The notes beneath the pieces are model-generated. The model was not told the DNA's origin and made no database searches. It was given only the letters and a program-made list of their open reading frames with translations. A DNA stretch of 64,000 nucleotides, from positions 1-64,000 of the forward strand of contig CAZFSS010000017.1 in NCBI GenBank assembly GCA_964521715.1, read 5' to 3'. Source of the stretch: DAOVRD01 sp964521715 (lineage in GTDB: Bacteria > Planctomycetota > Brocadiia > SM23-32). The translations under genes were made by a program, and so were the position numbers. Of this stretch, positions 16,084 through 25,549 are shown one piece after another (the stretch's first letter is position 1; each line of letters begins with the position of its first letter).

Positions 16084-17790
16084 TTACGAGCTCTCGGGCA
16101 GGCTGTCAACAAAACCCTCGAGCTGCCTGCTGCGGACGGGGTGCTGGAGCTTGCGCACGGCCTTGGCCTCGATCTGGCGCACGCGCTCGCGGGTGACGTT
16201 GAATATGCGGCCAACTTCCTCCAGCGTGTAGGTGTAGCCGTCGCCCAGGCCGTAGCGCAGCTTGATGATCTCGCGCTCGCGGTAGGTGAGCGTGTTCAGG
16301 ACCGAGTCTATGTTGTCCTTCAGCATCTCCTGGGTGGCCATGCTGATGGGGCTGGCGGTGGACTGGTCCTCGATGAAGTCGCCGAAGAAGCTGTCTTCGC
16401 TCTCGCCGATGGGCCGGTCCAGGCTGATGGGCCGCTTGGAGATCTTCAGGACGCGCCGGGTCTCGCTGATGCTCAGGTCGGCTGCTTCGGCGATCTCCTC
16501 CAGGCTGGGCTCTCGGCCCTTGTCCTGGACCAGCTGCTTGACGATGTTGCGGATGTTGCTCATCGTCTCGATCATGTGGACGGGGATGCGGATGGTGCGC
16601 GCCTGATCGGCGATGGCGCGCGTGATGGCCTGGCGGATCCACCAGGTGGCATAGGTGGAGAACTTGTAGCCGCGGCGGTACTCGTATTTGTCGACGGCTC
16701 TCATCAGGCCGGTGTTGCCCTCCTGGATCAGGTCCAGGAAGCTGAGGCCGCGGTTGCGGTACTTCTTGGCGATGCTGACCACCAGGCGCAGGTTCCCGCC
16801 GGACAGCTCCTGCTTGGCCTGCTCGTACTGGTCGTGCACGAGACGCGTGGCCACGACGCGCCGCTGCAGGACGAGGAAGGGGCAGCAGATGCGGTCCTCC
16901 AGGTGTCTCAGCTCCGCCTCCAGGCCGCGCCGCTTGGTCTTGTTGCCGTTGGTTCTCCTCAGTTGCTCCAGCTCCACGTGGATCTGGTTCATGCGGTCGT
17001 AGAGCTCGTTGACGAGGCTCATCAGGGGCTGGATGCGCTTGATGCGCAGGTAGAGCTCCTCCAGCAGGACCATGCACTTGCGGCAGCGGTTGCAGAGGCG
17101 TTTCAGTATCTGCGCCTGTCCCTCCTCTTCGAGGCCGTCCCTGCGGTAGTTCTGCCAGTCCTTCCGATTCTCATGGAGGAGCTTGCGGATGGTCTCGAGG
17201 TTCTCGGGCACGCGGGCGACCATGGCCTCCTTCTGCATGTCCGGCAGGGCGCTCACGTTCAGGGTCCTGTCGAACGGCAGCATGCCGTCATGCACCTCTT
17301 GAAGCGTCTCGATACACTGCTCGATGCAGGGGGTGAACTGGAGGATCTTGCCGCGGAAGCGCTTGCGCGAGATCTCGATCCGCTTGGCCAGGGAGATCTC
17401 CTCCTCGCGGGTCAGCAGCGGAATCTGGCCCATCTGCGTGAGGTATATGCGCACGGGGTCGTCTATCTTCTCGACGCTCGCGGCATGGGCAGGCTCTTCG
17501 TCGTCGGCTTCGGCCGGCTCTTCTTCCTCCTCCTCTTCCTCCTCTTCCTCCGTCTCCTTGATGAGCAGCTCGGCGCCCTCGCCTCTCAGGTCGCGCTCGT
17601 CGACGAGCTCGACGCCTTTCTCGTCCAGAGTCAGCAGGATCTCGTCGATGTATTCCGGGCTCACCACGTCGTTGGGCAGGAAGTCGTTCAGCTCCTCGTA
17701 GGTGAGGAACCCCTTCTGCTTGCCCCTCTCGACCAAGCTCTGGATTTCCTGCTCTACGGTGCTTCTGTCGACCGTTTTCTTCTCGGCCAT
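16084..17790 (-). CDS. rpoD: Primary RNA polymerase sigma factor (sigma70, RpoD)
   Basis: 568 residues. Region 1.1 at the N-terminus is followed by an acidic run of a dozen Glu (about 80-92). Region 1.2 (DDPVRIYLTQMGQIPLL) starts near 110. Region 2 contains NLRLVVSIAKKYRNRGL and YKFSTYATWWIRQAITR; region 3 follows. Region 4.2 has YTLEEVGRIFNVTRERVRQIE. The non-conserved insert between 1.2 and 2 carries an unusual cysteine cluster, CNRCRKC, and later ICC. It is second in the dnaG-rpoD operon, 4 nt after dnaG. The many TTGAC/TAnnnT promoters in this window are probably its targets. Confidence 0.95.
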   Translation of the reverse strand: MAEKKTVDRSTVEQEIQSLVERGKQKGFLTYEELNDFLPNDVVSPEYIDEILLTLDEKGVELVDERDLRGEGAELLIKETEEEEEEEEEEEPAEADDEEPAHAASVEKIDDPVRIYLTQMGQIPLLTREEEISLAKRIEISRKRFRGKILQFTPCIEQCIETLQEVHDGMLPFDRTLNVSALPDMQKEAMVARVPENLETIRKLLHENRKDWQNYRRDGLEEEGQAQILKRLCNRCRKCMVLLEELYLRIKRIQPLMSLVNELYDRMNQIHVELEQLRRTNGNKTKRRGLEAELRHLEDRICCPFLVLQRRVVATRLVHDQYEQAKQELSGGNLRLVVSIAKKYRNRGLSFLDLIQEGNTGLMRAVDKYEYRRGYKFSTYATWWIRQAITRAIADQARTIRIPVHMIETMSNIRNIVKQLVQDKGREPSLEEIAEAADLSISETRRVLKISKRPISLDRPIGESEDSFFGDFIEDQSTASPISMATQEMLKDNIDSVLNTLTYREREIIKLRYGLGDGYTYTLEEVGRIFNVTRERVRQIEAKAVRKLQHPVRSRQLEGFVDSLPESS

Positions 17791-17794
17791 AGGC

Positions 17795-19585
17795 TCACGA
17801 CTCCTGAACCTGTCGCGTTCGCGCCGACTTCTTGTCCTTCTCCCTCAGCTGGCGCACGTATTCCTTGAGCCGCTCGTCATCCCCGCCGGGAGGAGCCGCC
17901 GAGGCGAGCCGCATCTCTTCCAGGTAGGTCATGTAGTCGTCCAATCGCTGCCGTGTTGTGGCGGTCGTTATGCATTCCTGCCGCGCCCTCTCCTCGGCGA
18001 TGGCCCTGGCGGCCGCAGACACCAGTGCCGGATCGCCGACGGAGTTCACGAACCCGTCGGGATCGAAGGCCCGCCCCTTCCCGTTGCGACGGAGCATCTC
18101 CCCGAGCAGGGCCCTCTCCGGGCACTCGCGGAGCAGTTCCAGGTCGACGCGCCCGGCGGCTTCCGGGATGAGCTCCGGATTGCAGAGCAGCAGCCCCAGC
18201 AGCTCGCCGGGCAGGCTGTTGCGCGCGGAGAGCCTGGCTTGGTCGGCTGCCGGGGCGGCCGGCGTGTCGGGCCGGCCACGCGCCGTGCGCCCGGCCTGCT
18301 GGACGTATGCCCAGGCGCTGCTTTCCCTCAGGCCCAGTTCCTTGGCGATCCACCGCACGACGATGTCGCGACGGGCCTGGTCCTTGACTGCGAGCGCCAC
18401 CTCAGCCACATCCCGGAACGCGGCCGTCTGCCCCTCGACGGTGCTCGTGTCGTGCTCCTGCCGGGCGAGGGCCAGGCGGAACTCGAAGAACCCCTGGCTC
18501 CCGTCGAGCCGTTTGCGGAACTCCTCGCCGCCCTGCTCCACCAGGAAGTCACACGGGTCCTTGCCCTCCGGCAGGCAGACGACGCGTATCTCCAGGTCCT
18601 CGTCCAGCAGGACCTCGATGCTCCTCTTGGCGGACTTGCGTCCCGCTTCGTCCGGATCGAAGACCAGGATGACCCTTTCGCAGAGCCGACTCAGTATGCG
18701 CCCATGCTCCTCCGTCAGCGCCGTCCCCAGCACGGCCACGCACTCCGGCGCGCCGCACTGATGGGCCATGATCACGTCCGTGTAGCCTTCCAGGACGGCG
18801 GCCGTCTTGCCGGACCGTATGGCTTCCTTCGCCTGCGAGAGCCCGAAGAAGCAGCTTCCCTTGGTGAAGAGCGGCGTTTCGGGGCTGTTCAGGTACTTCG
18901 GTTCGTCATCCGGCTTGAGGGCGCGCGCGCCGAACCCGATGGTCCGGCCGCCTGCGTCAGCGATGGGGAACATCAGGCGGCAGCGGAACCTGTCATAGTA
19001 GCCCTGCGCTCCCTGTCGGGGCAGTGCGAGGCCCGCCTTGACCAGCACCTCCGCCTCGTAGCCCCGCCCGGTCGCGCACTTGAGGAAGTGATCCCATCCC
19101 TCCGGCGCGAAGCCGAGCCGCCAGGTCTCGACCGACGCGGCGCTTATGCTGCGCCGTTCCAGGTAATCGCGCGCCGCCTTGCTGCCCCGCGCCTTCTGAA
19201 GGCAGCGGGAGTAGAAACTGGTCGCCAGCTCGTTGACTTCGCGCAGCCTGGCCAGTTCGTCCCGCGAAGGGCCATCCGCCGTCCTGTAGCGGGCCAGGTC
19301 CACGCCGGCCTCGGCTGCCAGCTTCGCGAGCGCCTCGCCGAAGCTCAGGCCGTCCATGGCCTGCAAGAACGTGAAGACGTTGCCGCCTTCCTTGCAGCCG
19401 AAGCAGTAGTAGAGGCCGCTCTCCGGATCGACGGAGAAGGAGGCCGTCTTCTCCTTGTGGAATGGGCAGAGGGCCCAGAACTTCTTGCCCTTCTTCTTCA
19501 GGTCGCAGTAGCGGCCGAAGAGGCGTACAAGATCCACGCTCCGCACGATCTGCTGGATAACGTGTTCAGGTACACGACCTGCCAA
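17795..19585 (-). CDS. dnaG: DNA primase
   Basis: 596 residues. Synthesises RNA primers at the replication fork. The N-terminal CHC2 zinc finger has Cys40, His43, Cys61 and Cys64. The primase core and TOPRIM domain follow, with VLEGYTDVIMAH (about 266) for the catalytic Glu and FDPDEAGRKS (about 310) for the DxD-like metal site. A helical C-terminal domain for DnaB contact completes it. The start is TTG at 19585, preceded by GAGG; the sequence after it is the expected IPEHVIQQI-like N-terminus of DnaG. Operon with rpoD, as in the classical macromolecular-synthesis operon, but rpsU is absent. Confidence 0.95.
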   Translation of the reverse strand: MAGRVPEHVIQQIVRSVDLVRLFGRYCDLKKKGKKFWALCPFHKEKTASFSVDPESGLYYCFGCKEGGNVFTFLQAMDGLSFGEALAKLAAEAGVDLARYRTADGPSRDELARLREVNELATSFYSRCLQKARGSKAARDYLERRSISAASVETWRLGFAPEGWDHFLKCATGRGYEAEVLVKAGLALPRQGAQGYYDRFRCRLMFPIADAGGRTIGFGARALKPDDEPKYLNSPETPLFTKGSCFFGLSQAKEAIRSGKTAAVLEGYTDVIMAHQCGAPECVAVLGTALTEEHGRILSRLCERVILVFDPDEAGRKSAKRSIEVLLDEDLEIRVVCLPEGKDPCDFLVEQGGEEFRKRLDGSQGFFEFRLALARQEHDTSTVEGQTAAFRDVAEVALAVKDQARRDIVVRWIAKELGLRESSAWAYVQQAGRTARGRPDTPAAPAADQARLSARNSLPGELLGLLLCNPELIPEAAGRVDLELLRECPERALLGEMLRRNGKGRAFDPDGFVNSVGDPALVSAAARAIAEERARQECITTATTRQRLDDYMTYLEEMRLASAAPPGGDDERLKEYVRQLREKDKKSARTRQVQES

Positions 19586-19665
19586 GAACCGCCTCGGAGG
19601 AAGGATTAGACGCCGCCGCGCGCTCTAAAGGCACACCGTCCCCGCCAGGACCTTTGTCAACCCTC

Positions 19666-19694
19666 AGTATACCCCACAAGCCCCGGCTTGGCAA
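19666..19694 (-). promoter_or_regulatory. Promoter for dnaG-rpoD
   Basis: Minus strand: TTGCCA, 17 nt, TATACT, about 80 nt upstream of the dnaG TTG. A second TTGACA box starts a few bases downstream of the -10 and could serve a second, weaker promoter ending in TTTAGA. Confidence 0.65.
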
Positions 19695-19722
19695 CTTCCG
19701 CCCGACGCGCCCCGGCCGCCGC

Positions 19723-22416
19723 CTATTCGAGATCCGCCAGGTTCTGGATGATCTTGCCGAGCTGCGCCCGCAGTTCGTCCGCGCGGTCCATCCTATGCTG
19801 GACCACCTCTTCGGGCGCATTGGCCAGGAACGACGCGTTGTGCAGCGTCTCCTCGACGGACTGGATGCGGCCCTGCACGTCCGCCTGCTGCTTGCGGAGG
19901 CGCTTGCGCTCCTCCTCGATGTCGATCAGGCCCTCCAGGCGCAGGAAGACCTCCACGGTTCCCACGACAGTGGTGGCGCAGTGCGGGGGCTTGACGATGT
20001 GAACGCCGTGTTCGACTTCGTCGAGCACCGCCATCTCCCTGAGGAACCCGATGCGCTCCTCGATCAGCCGGGCGGCCTGCTCATCCGGCAGGGAGATAGC
20101 CACGCTCACCGGCTTCCTGTCCGGGATACCCTTCGTCTTCCTGACGTTGCGCACGGCGCGCACGATCTCCTGGAGCAGCGCCATCTGCTGCTCTGCTTCC
20201 TTATCCCTCAATCCGGGATCCTCGGCCGGCCACGGGGCGGTGATGAGCGCCTCGCCCTGCATCTCCTCGGAGGCCCAAAGGGACGCCTCGTGAGCGGCTG
20301 CCTTCAGGTGCCCCCACAGCTCCTCGGTCAGGAACGGCGTGAAGGGGTGCAGCAGGCGCAGCGACCGGTCCAGCACCGTGGCCAGCGTCTCGCGGGCGGC
20401 CGCGCGGCCCGCGGACGGCCCGCCCTGCAAGCGCGGCTTGATGACCTCCAGGTACCAGTCGCAGAACTCGTGCCAGAAGAAGTCGTAGAGCGCCTGGGCC
20501 GCCTCGTGCGTGCGGAAGGTGTCCAGGCATGAGGTCACCGATTCGATGGTGCCGTGCAGGCGGCTCAGGATCCAGACGTCCTCGAAGGTCCTGGCTGCGG
20601 CGACCTCGTCACGGCTCGGGGCGGCCCCCGCGCCGTCCGCGAGGTTAATCAGGACGAAGCGGGCGGCGTTCCACACCTTGTTGGCGAAGTGCCGTCCCAT
20701 CTCGAACTTCGACTCGCTCAGCTTCAGATCCTGCCCCTCGGTGGCGAGCGTGATGAGCGAGAACCGCACGGCGTCCGCGCCGAACTGCTCGATCATGTCG
20801 ACCGGGTCGATCCCGTTGCCGAGTGACTTGGACATCTTGCGTCCCTGCTCGTCCAGGATGGTGCCGTGGATGTAGACGTCGCTGAAGGGCACGTCGCCCA
20901 TGAACTCCATGCCCATCATGACCATGCGGGCGACCCAGAAGTAGATGATGCCGCGGTCGGTCACCAGGGTGTCGGTCGGGTAGTAGGTCTTGAGTTCCTG
21001 GCTCTCGTCCGGCCAGCCGAGGGTGCTGAAGGGCCAGAGGGCGCTGGAGAACCACGTGTCGAGGACGTCTTCGTCCCGGCGGAACTGCGAGCCGCCGCAG
21101 GACGGGCACGTAGCCGGCTCGTCGCGCGCTATGACGGGCTCGTCGCAGTTCGTGCAGTAGTAGACGGGCAGCCGATGGCCCCACCAGATCTGGCGGCTGA
21201 TGCACCAGTCCCGGGACTCGGCCAGCCAGCTCAGGTAGAAGTCCTTCCAGCGCGCGGGATGGAACCGGACGCGTCCCTCCTGCGCAGCCCGGACGGCCTT
21301 CTGGGCCAGGGGCTTGACCTTCACGTACCACTGGTCGCTCAGGTATGGCTCCACGACGGTGTGACAGCGGTAGCAGTGCCCGACCGAATGCCGGTAGGGC
21401 TCGATCTTCTCCAGCTCCTCGCGCGTGCGCAGGTCCTCGACCAGCGCCTCACGGCACTCGAAGCGGTCCATGCCTTCGTACTGCTGGCCGGCCTCCAGCG
21501 TCATCTTGCCGTCCTCGTCGATCACGACCACCTCGGGCAGGTCGTGCCGGCGGGCCAGCATGAAGTCATTGGCGTCATGGGCCGGCGTGACCTTCACGGC
21601 CCCCGTGCCGAAGCTCCGGTCCACCCATTCGTCGGCGATGACGGGGATGCGGCGGCCCAGGACGGGCAGGCTCAGCGTCCTGCCCACCAGATGCCCGTAG
21701 CGCTCGTCCTCGGGGTGCACGGCAACCGCCGTGTCGCCCAGCATCGTCTCGGGCCGCGTCGTGGCCACCGTGATGTGCCCGCCGCCGTCGTCGGCGAGCG
21801 GATAGCGGATATACCACAGGAATCCGTCGTGCTCCTCGTGTTCCGTCTCGATGTCGGACAGGGCGGTGCGGCAGCGCGGGCACCAGTTGACGATGTACTT
21901 GCCGCGGTAGATCAGGCCCTTGCGGTGCAGGCGCACGAAGGTCTCCAGCACGGCGCGGCTGAGGCCCTCGTCCATCGTGAACCGCTCTCGCTCCCAGTCG
22001 CACGAGCATCCCAGGCGCTTCAACTGGTCGATGATGCGGTTGCCGTACTGCTCCTTCCATTGCCAGACGCGTTCGATGAACCGCTCGCGTCCCAGGTCCT
22101 GCCGGTGCAGGCCCTCGCTGGCCAGTTGGCGCTCGACGACGTTCTGCGTGGCGATGCCGGCGTGATCCGTGCCCGGCATCCAGAGGGCGTTGCAGCCCTG
22201 CATGCGCCGGAACCGGATGAACACGTCCTGCAAGGTGTTGTTCAGGGCGTGCCCCATGTGGAGCTCTGCCGTGACGTTGGGCGGGGGGATGACGATGGTG
22301 TAGGGCCGCCCCGGGCGGTCGGGCTCGGCGTGGAAGAACCTGCCCTCCTGCCAGAAGCCGTAGATCCTGCGTTCGATCTCGGCGGGTTCGTACTGCGTGG
22401 TCAGTTCAGCCGGCAT
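19723..22416 (-). CDS. valS: Valyl-tRNA synthetase
   Basis: 897 residues, standard for a class I ValRS. The HIGH motif is HMGH (53-56) after PPPNVTAEL, and KMSKS appears as RKMSKSLGNGIDP near 527. The editing (CP1) domain contains TTRPETMLGDTAVAVHP and GTGAVKVTPAHDANDF. Zinc-like Cys pairs CTNCDEP and CPSCGG lie near 430-450, and a C-terminal coiled coil (about 830-897) ends the protein. It lies 60 nt after cimA, so lysC-cimA-valS probably form one operon, linking aspartate-family and branched-chain supply to tRNA charging. Confidence 0.96.
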   Translation of the reverse strand: MPAELTTQYEPAEIERRIYGFWQEGRFFHAEPDRPGRPYTIVIPPPNVTAELHMGHALNNTLQDVFIRFRRMQGCNALWMPGTDHAGIATQNVVERQLASEGLHRQDLGRERFIERVWQWKEQYGNRIIDQLKRLGCSCDWERERFTMDEGLSRAVLETFVRLHRKGLIYRGKYIVNWCPRCRTALSDIETEHEEHDGFLWYIRYPLADDGGGHITVATTRPETMLGDTAVAVHPEDERYGHLVGRTLSLPVLGRRIPVIADEWVDRSFGTGAVKVTPAHDANDFMLARRHDLPEVVVIDEDGKMTLEAGQQYEGMDRFECREALVEDLRTREELEKIEPYRHSVGHCYRCHTVVEPYLSDQWYVKVKPLAQKAVRAAQEGRVRFHPARWKDFYLSWLAESRDWCISRQIWWGHRLPVYYCTNCDEPVIARDEPATCPSCGGSQFRRDEDVLDTWFSSALWPFSTLGWPDESQELKTYYPTDTLVTDRGIIYFWVARMVMMGMEFMGDVPFSDVYIHGTILDEQGRKMSKSLGNGIDPVDMIEQFGADAVRFSLITLATEGQDLKLSESKFEMGRHFANKVWNAARFVLINLADGAGAAPSRDEVAAARTFEDVWILSRLHGTIESVTSCLDTFRTHEAAQALYDFFWHEFCDWYLEVIKPRLQGGPSAGRAAARETLATVLDRSLRLLHPFTPFLTEELWGHLKAAAHEASLWASEEMQGEALITAPWPAEDPGLRDKEAEQQMALLQEIVRAVRNVRKTKGIPDRKPVSVAISLPDEQAARLIEERIGFLREMAVLDEVEHGVHIVKPPHCATTVVGTVEVFLRLEGLIDIEEERKRLRKQQADVQGRIQSVEETLHNASFLANAPEEVVQHRMDRADELRAQLGKIIQNLADLE

Positions 22417-22476
22417 CTTGTGGGGACCTTGCCGCGGTGATCCGGAATGCGGACGAGGGGCGTGGCGGGCGACCCG

Positions 22477-24051
22477 TCACGCTCGATCTTCCATCAGTAG
22501 CTTGTATTCGACGCTGTCCAGGAGGGCCTCCCAACTGGCGTCGATGATGTTCTCGCTCACGCCCACGGTGCCCCAGATGCGGCTTGAGTCGGCGCTCTGG
22601 ATGACGACGCGCACCTTGGCCGCCGTAGCTGCCTTGGGGTCGATGACGCGGACGCGGTAGTCGGTCAGGCGTATGTCGCCGATGGCCGGGTAGTGGGGCT
22701 GGAGGGCCTTTCGCAGCGCACCGTCCAGGGCGTTGACCGGGCCGTCTCCCTCGCTGGCCGTGTGCATGTGCTCCCCGTTGATGTCCAGCTTGACGGAGGC
22801 ATCCGTGACGACCGAGCCGTCCGCCTGCTTCATGACGCTCACGTGGTAGGCCTTCACGTCGAAGTGCGGCCGGAACTTGCCCATGACCTTCTCGGCCAAC
22901 AGCTCGAACGACGCCTCGGCGGCCTCGAACTGGTAGCCCTCGTTTTCCAGGCCCTGAAGCTGTGCCAGCAGCTTGCCCATGAACTCCCGGTCCTGCGTGA
23001 CGGCGCGCTTCTCCATCTTCTGGAGCATGGTCGCGTGGCCGGACAGCTCGCTCAGCAGGAACCGCCGCTCGTTGCCGACCAGCTTGGGATCTATGTGCTC
23101 GTAGGCGTGGTCGGCCTTGCGCATGGCGTCGACGTGCAGCCCGCCTTTGTGGGCGAACGCGCTGGCGCCCACGAACGGCTGGTGCGGATCGTACATCAGG
23201 TTCGCGACTTCGTACGCGAAGCGAGCGACTTCGGTCAGCTTCTTCAGTTGCTCGCCGGCCAGGCAGCGGAACGGCGTCTTCAAGTTGATGATGGGGATTA
23301 TGCAGCACAGGTCGGCGTTCCCGGTCCGTTCGCCGATGCCGTTGAGGGTGCCCTGGACATGGACGGCGCCGTTCTGGACTGCGGCGACCGAGTTGGCGAC
23401 GGCCAGGCCGCAGTCGTTGTGGCAATGGATGCCCACGGGGCAGTCCAGCTCCCCGGCTGTCAGTGCCGTCGCCCGCGCCACTTCGTCCGTGAGGGTGCCG
23501 CCGTTGGTGTCGCAGAGCACGATGCAATCCGCTCCTGCCTGCGCGGCCACATGGACGACGCGGCGCGCGTACTCGGGATTGCTCCGGCAGCCATCGAAGA
23601 AGTGCTCCGCGTCGAAGATGACCTCCCGGCCCGCCTTCTTCAGGAACGCGACCGAGTCGTCCACCATGCGGAGGTTCTCCTCCAGGTCGGTCCGGATGAC
23701 CCGGGTGACGTGGTAATCCCAGCTCTTGGCGACGATGGTGACGACGGGCGACTCGGCGTCCAGGACGGCTTTGAGCCCCTTGTCGGTCTCGGCCGTGGTG
23801 TCGGCGCGCCTGGTGCTGCCGAAGGCGGCGATCCGGGCGTTCCTCAAGTTCAGAGCGCCCACCCTCCTGAAGAACTCCTCGTCCTTGGGATTGGACAGGG
23901 GATAGCCGCCCTCGATGTAGTGCACGCCCAGCTCGTCCAGCCTTCGGGCGATCTCCAGCTTGTCCTCGAGGGTCAGGGAGACGCCCTCGGCCTGGCAGCC
24001 GTCGCGCAGCGTGGTGTCGTAGATGAGGATGCGCCTGGGGTCTTCGCTCAT
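22477..24051 (-). CDS. cimA: (R)-citramalate synthase
   Basis: 524 residues. LeuA-like family; condenses pyruvate with acetyl-CoA to citramalate, the threonine-independent route to isoleucine. YDTTLRDGCQAEGVSL near the N-terminus carries the metal and catalytic residues of the HMGL-like barrel. HYIEGGYPLSNPKDEEFF distinguishes the CimA/2-isopropylmalate-like subgroup. GIHCHNDCGLAVANS and QGTLNGIGERTGNADL are typical. The C-terminal LeuA allosteric domain (about 400-520) suggests isoleucine feedback. Its ATG overlaps the lysC stop by four bases (ATGA), indicating translational coupling. Confidence 0.92.
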   Translation of the reverse strand: MSEDPRRILIYDTTLRDGCQAEGVSLTLEDKLEIARRLDELGVHYIEGGYPLSNPKDEEFFRRVGALNLRNARIAAFGSTRRADTTAETDKGLKAVLDAESPVVTIVAKSWDYHVTRVIRTDLEENLRMVDDSVAFLKKAGREVIFDAEHFFDGCRSNPEYARRVVHVAAQAGADCIVLCDTNGGTLTDEVARATALTAGELDCPVGIHCHNDCGLAVANSVAAVQNGAVHVQGTLNGIGERTGNADLCCIIPIINLKTPFRCLAGEQLKKLTEVARFAYEVANLMYDPHQPFVGASAFAHKGGLHVDAMRKADHAYEHIDPKLVGNERRFLLSELSGHATMLQKMEKRAVTQDREFMGKLLAQLQGLENEGYQFEAAEASFELLAEKVMGKFRPHFDVKAYHVSVMKQADGSVVTDASVKLDINGEHMHTASEGDGPVNALDGALRKALQPHYPAIGDIRLTDYRVRVIDPKAATAAKVRVVIQSADSSRIWGTVGVSENIIDASWEALLDSVEYKLLMEDRA

Positions 24052-25283
24052 GGGGCGCTCGTCGAATGGGGTTGATCCAGCCCGAATGCCCGGTGCACGG
24101 CCCGCAGGGCCTCCTGGCCGGCGGAGCCTTCGACGACGCAGGATATCTTGATCTCGGAGGTGCTGATCATGGCGATGTTGATCTTCTCGTCGGCCAGCGC
24201 GCGGAACATCCTTTCGGCCACGCCGCTGTGGCTGCGCATGCCGATGCCGACCACGCTCACCTTGGCGACGTTCTGGTCGCTCTCGACGCCGGACGCGCCG
24301 AGCCGTTCGGCCAGCTCCCGGCTGACCTGGAGGGCGCGGGACAGGTCGGTCTTTACCACGGTGAAGCTCACGTCCGCGCGTCCCCGCTGGCTGACGTTCT
24401 GCACGATCATGTCCACGTTCACGGTGGCGCGGGCGATCTCGCTGAAGATGGTGGCCGCCACCCCCGGCCGGTCCGGAACGTGCCGGATGGTGACCTTGGC
24501 CTCGCCGGTGTCCAGGGCCACGGCCCGCACGTCCACGTACTCCATCTCTCCGCCCAAGTCGGTCACCAGTGTTCCCTCCGATTCGTTGAAGCTGGGCCGG
24601 ACTCTGAAAGGCACGCCGAAGCGCTTGGCCAGCTCAACTGCGCGCGGCTGCATGACCTTGGCGCCCAGGCTGGCCAGCTCCAGCAGCTCGTCGTAGTCTA
24701 TGCGTTCAATCCACCGGGCGTCGGGCACAATGTGGGGGTCGGCCGTGTAGACGCCCTCCACGTCGGTGAAGATGTCGCATTGGTCGGCCTTCAGCGCCGC
24801 CGCCAGCGCCACGGCCGTCGGGTCCGAGCCGCCGCGCCCTATCGTGGTGATGTCGCCGGCGCTGTCCACTCCCTGGAAGCCAGCCACGATGACGATCTGG
24901 CCCTTGTCCAGCTCCCGCAGGAGGCGGTCCGTCTCTATCGTTTTGATCTTGGCCTTGCCGTACAGGCTGTCCGTGTGGATGCCGGCCTGAGCTCCGGTCA
25001 GGCTGATCGCCTGGCAGCCCAGCTTGTGGATGGCGATGGCCATCAGGGCGATGGACATCTGCTCGCCGACGGCCTTGAGCATGTCCATCTCGCGCGGGCT
25101 CGGTTCGGCGTGGATCTCCTCCGCCAGCCCGATCAACTGGTCGGTCCAGTCGCCCTGCGCGCTGCAGACCACGACGACCCTATGGCCGGCCTCAAACTGG
25201 CCGATGGCCCGCTGAGCCGCGTGGATGACCTTCTGCGGAGTGGCCAGGGAGCTGCCGCCGTATTTCTGCACGATCAGGCCCAT
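24048..25283 (-). CDS. lysC: Aspartate kinase
   Basis: 411 residues. Phosphorylates aspartate, the first step to lysine, methionine, threonine and diaminopimelate. The kinase domain opens with IVQKYGGSSLA (residues 4-14) and contains the GGSDPTAVALAAAL segment and VYTADPHIVP. Two ACT domains at the C-terminus (about 270-405) indicate amino-acid feedback. ATG 25283 is the family start; the frame stays open to 25346 but adds non-conserved residues. The leader of about 210 nt carries a perfect hairpin, so control at the RNA level is likely. First gene of lysC-cimA-valS. Confidence 0.94.
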   Translation of the reverse strand: MGLIVQKYGGSSLATPQKVIHAAQRAIGQFEAGHRVVVVCSAQGDWTDQLIGLAEEIHAEPSPREMDMLKAVGEQMSIALMAIAIHKLGCQAISLTGAQAGIHTDSLYGKAKIKTIETDRLLRELDKGQIVIVAGFQGVDSAGDITTIGRGGSDPTAVALAAALKADQCDIFTDVEGVYTADPHIVPDARWIERIDYDELLELASLGAKVMQPRAVELAKRFGVPFRVRPSFNESEGTLVTDLGGEMEYVDVRAVALDTGEAKVTIRHVPDRPGVAATIFSEIARATVNVDMIVQNVSQRGRADVSFTVVKTDLSRALQVSRELAERLGASGVESDQNVAKVSVVGIGMRSHSGVAERMFRALADEKINIAMISTSEIKISCVVEGSAGQEALRAVHRAFGLDQPHSTSAP

Positions 25284-25380
25284 CTGTCGCCCTGCAATCG
25301 GCTCGAGGGAAGCCGTTCGGGTCGCGTTCTGCTGCCCGGAATCCATGCGCGCAAGTCGGGCAGGAAAGCGGGATGAAATC

Positions 25381-25404
25381 GAAGGGCGGCTCCCGCCGCC
25401 CTTC
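25381..25404 (-). promoter_or_regulatory. Perfect hairpin in the lysC leader (candidate attenuator)
   Basis: GAAGGGCGGC, loop of 4, GCCGCCCTTC, lying between the lysC promoter and the start codon. On the minus strand GATTTCATCC follows, not a strict U-run. An upstream GGTGCA/TGCACC pair is also possible in the same leader. No match to T-box, SAM or lysine riboswitch landmarks was seen. Confidence 0.5.
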
Positions 25405-25474
25405 AGCAGGCGAACCGGCCGCGAAGAGCGCCCCGTCGTCCGCTGAGCAACCCCGGGTGCAGAAGCATCTATCC

Positions 25475-25503
25475 TTGTTGCACCAAACCCGATGGAGTAT
25501 CTT
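25475..25503 (+). promoter_or_regulatory. Promoter for thiD
   Basis: TTGTTG, 17 nt, TATCTT. Its -10 overlaps the -10 of the divergent lysC promoter. Confidence 0.5.
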
Positions 25504-25528
25504 AGTCCGGTCGCGCGCGTCCTGTCAA
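25499..25528 (-). promoter_or_regulatory. Promoter for lysC-cimA-valS
   Basis: Minus strand: perfect TTGACA, 18 nt, TAAGAT. It implies a leader of about 210 nt before lysC. Confidence 0.75.
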
Positions 25529-25549
25529 GCTCTGGCCTCCCGGCCGACC

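Noticed and set aside
25284..25498. Lysine riboswitch or T-box in the lysC leader
   Set aside because: Length is suitable, but the characteristic conserved words of either element are absent. Kept only as an unclassified attenuator candidate.
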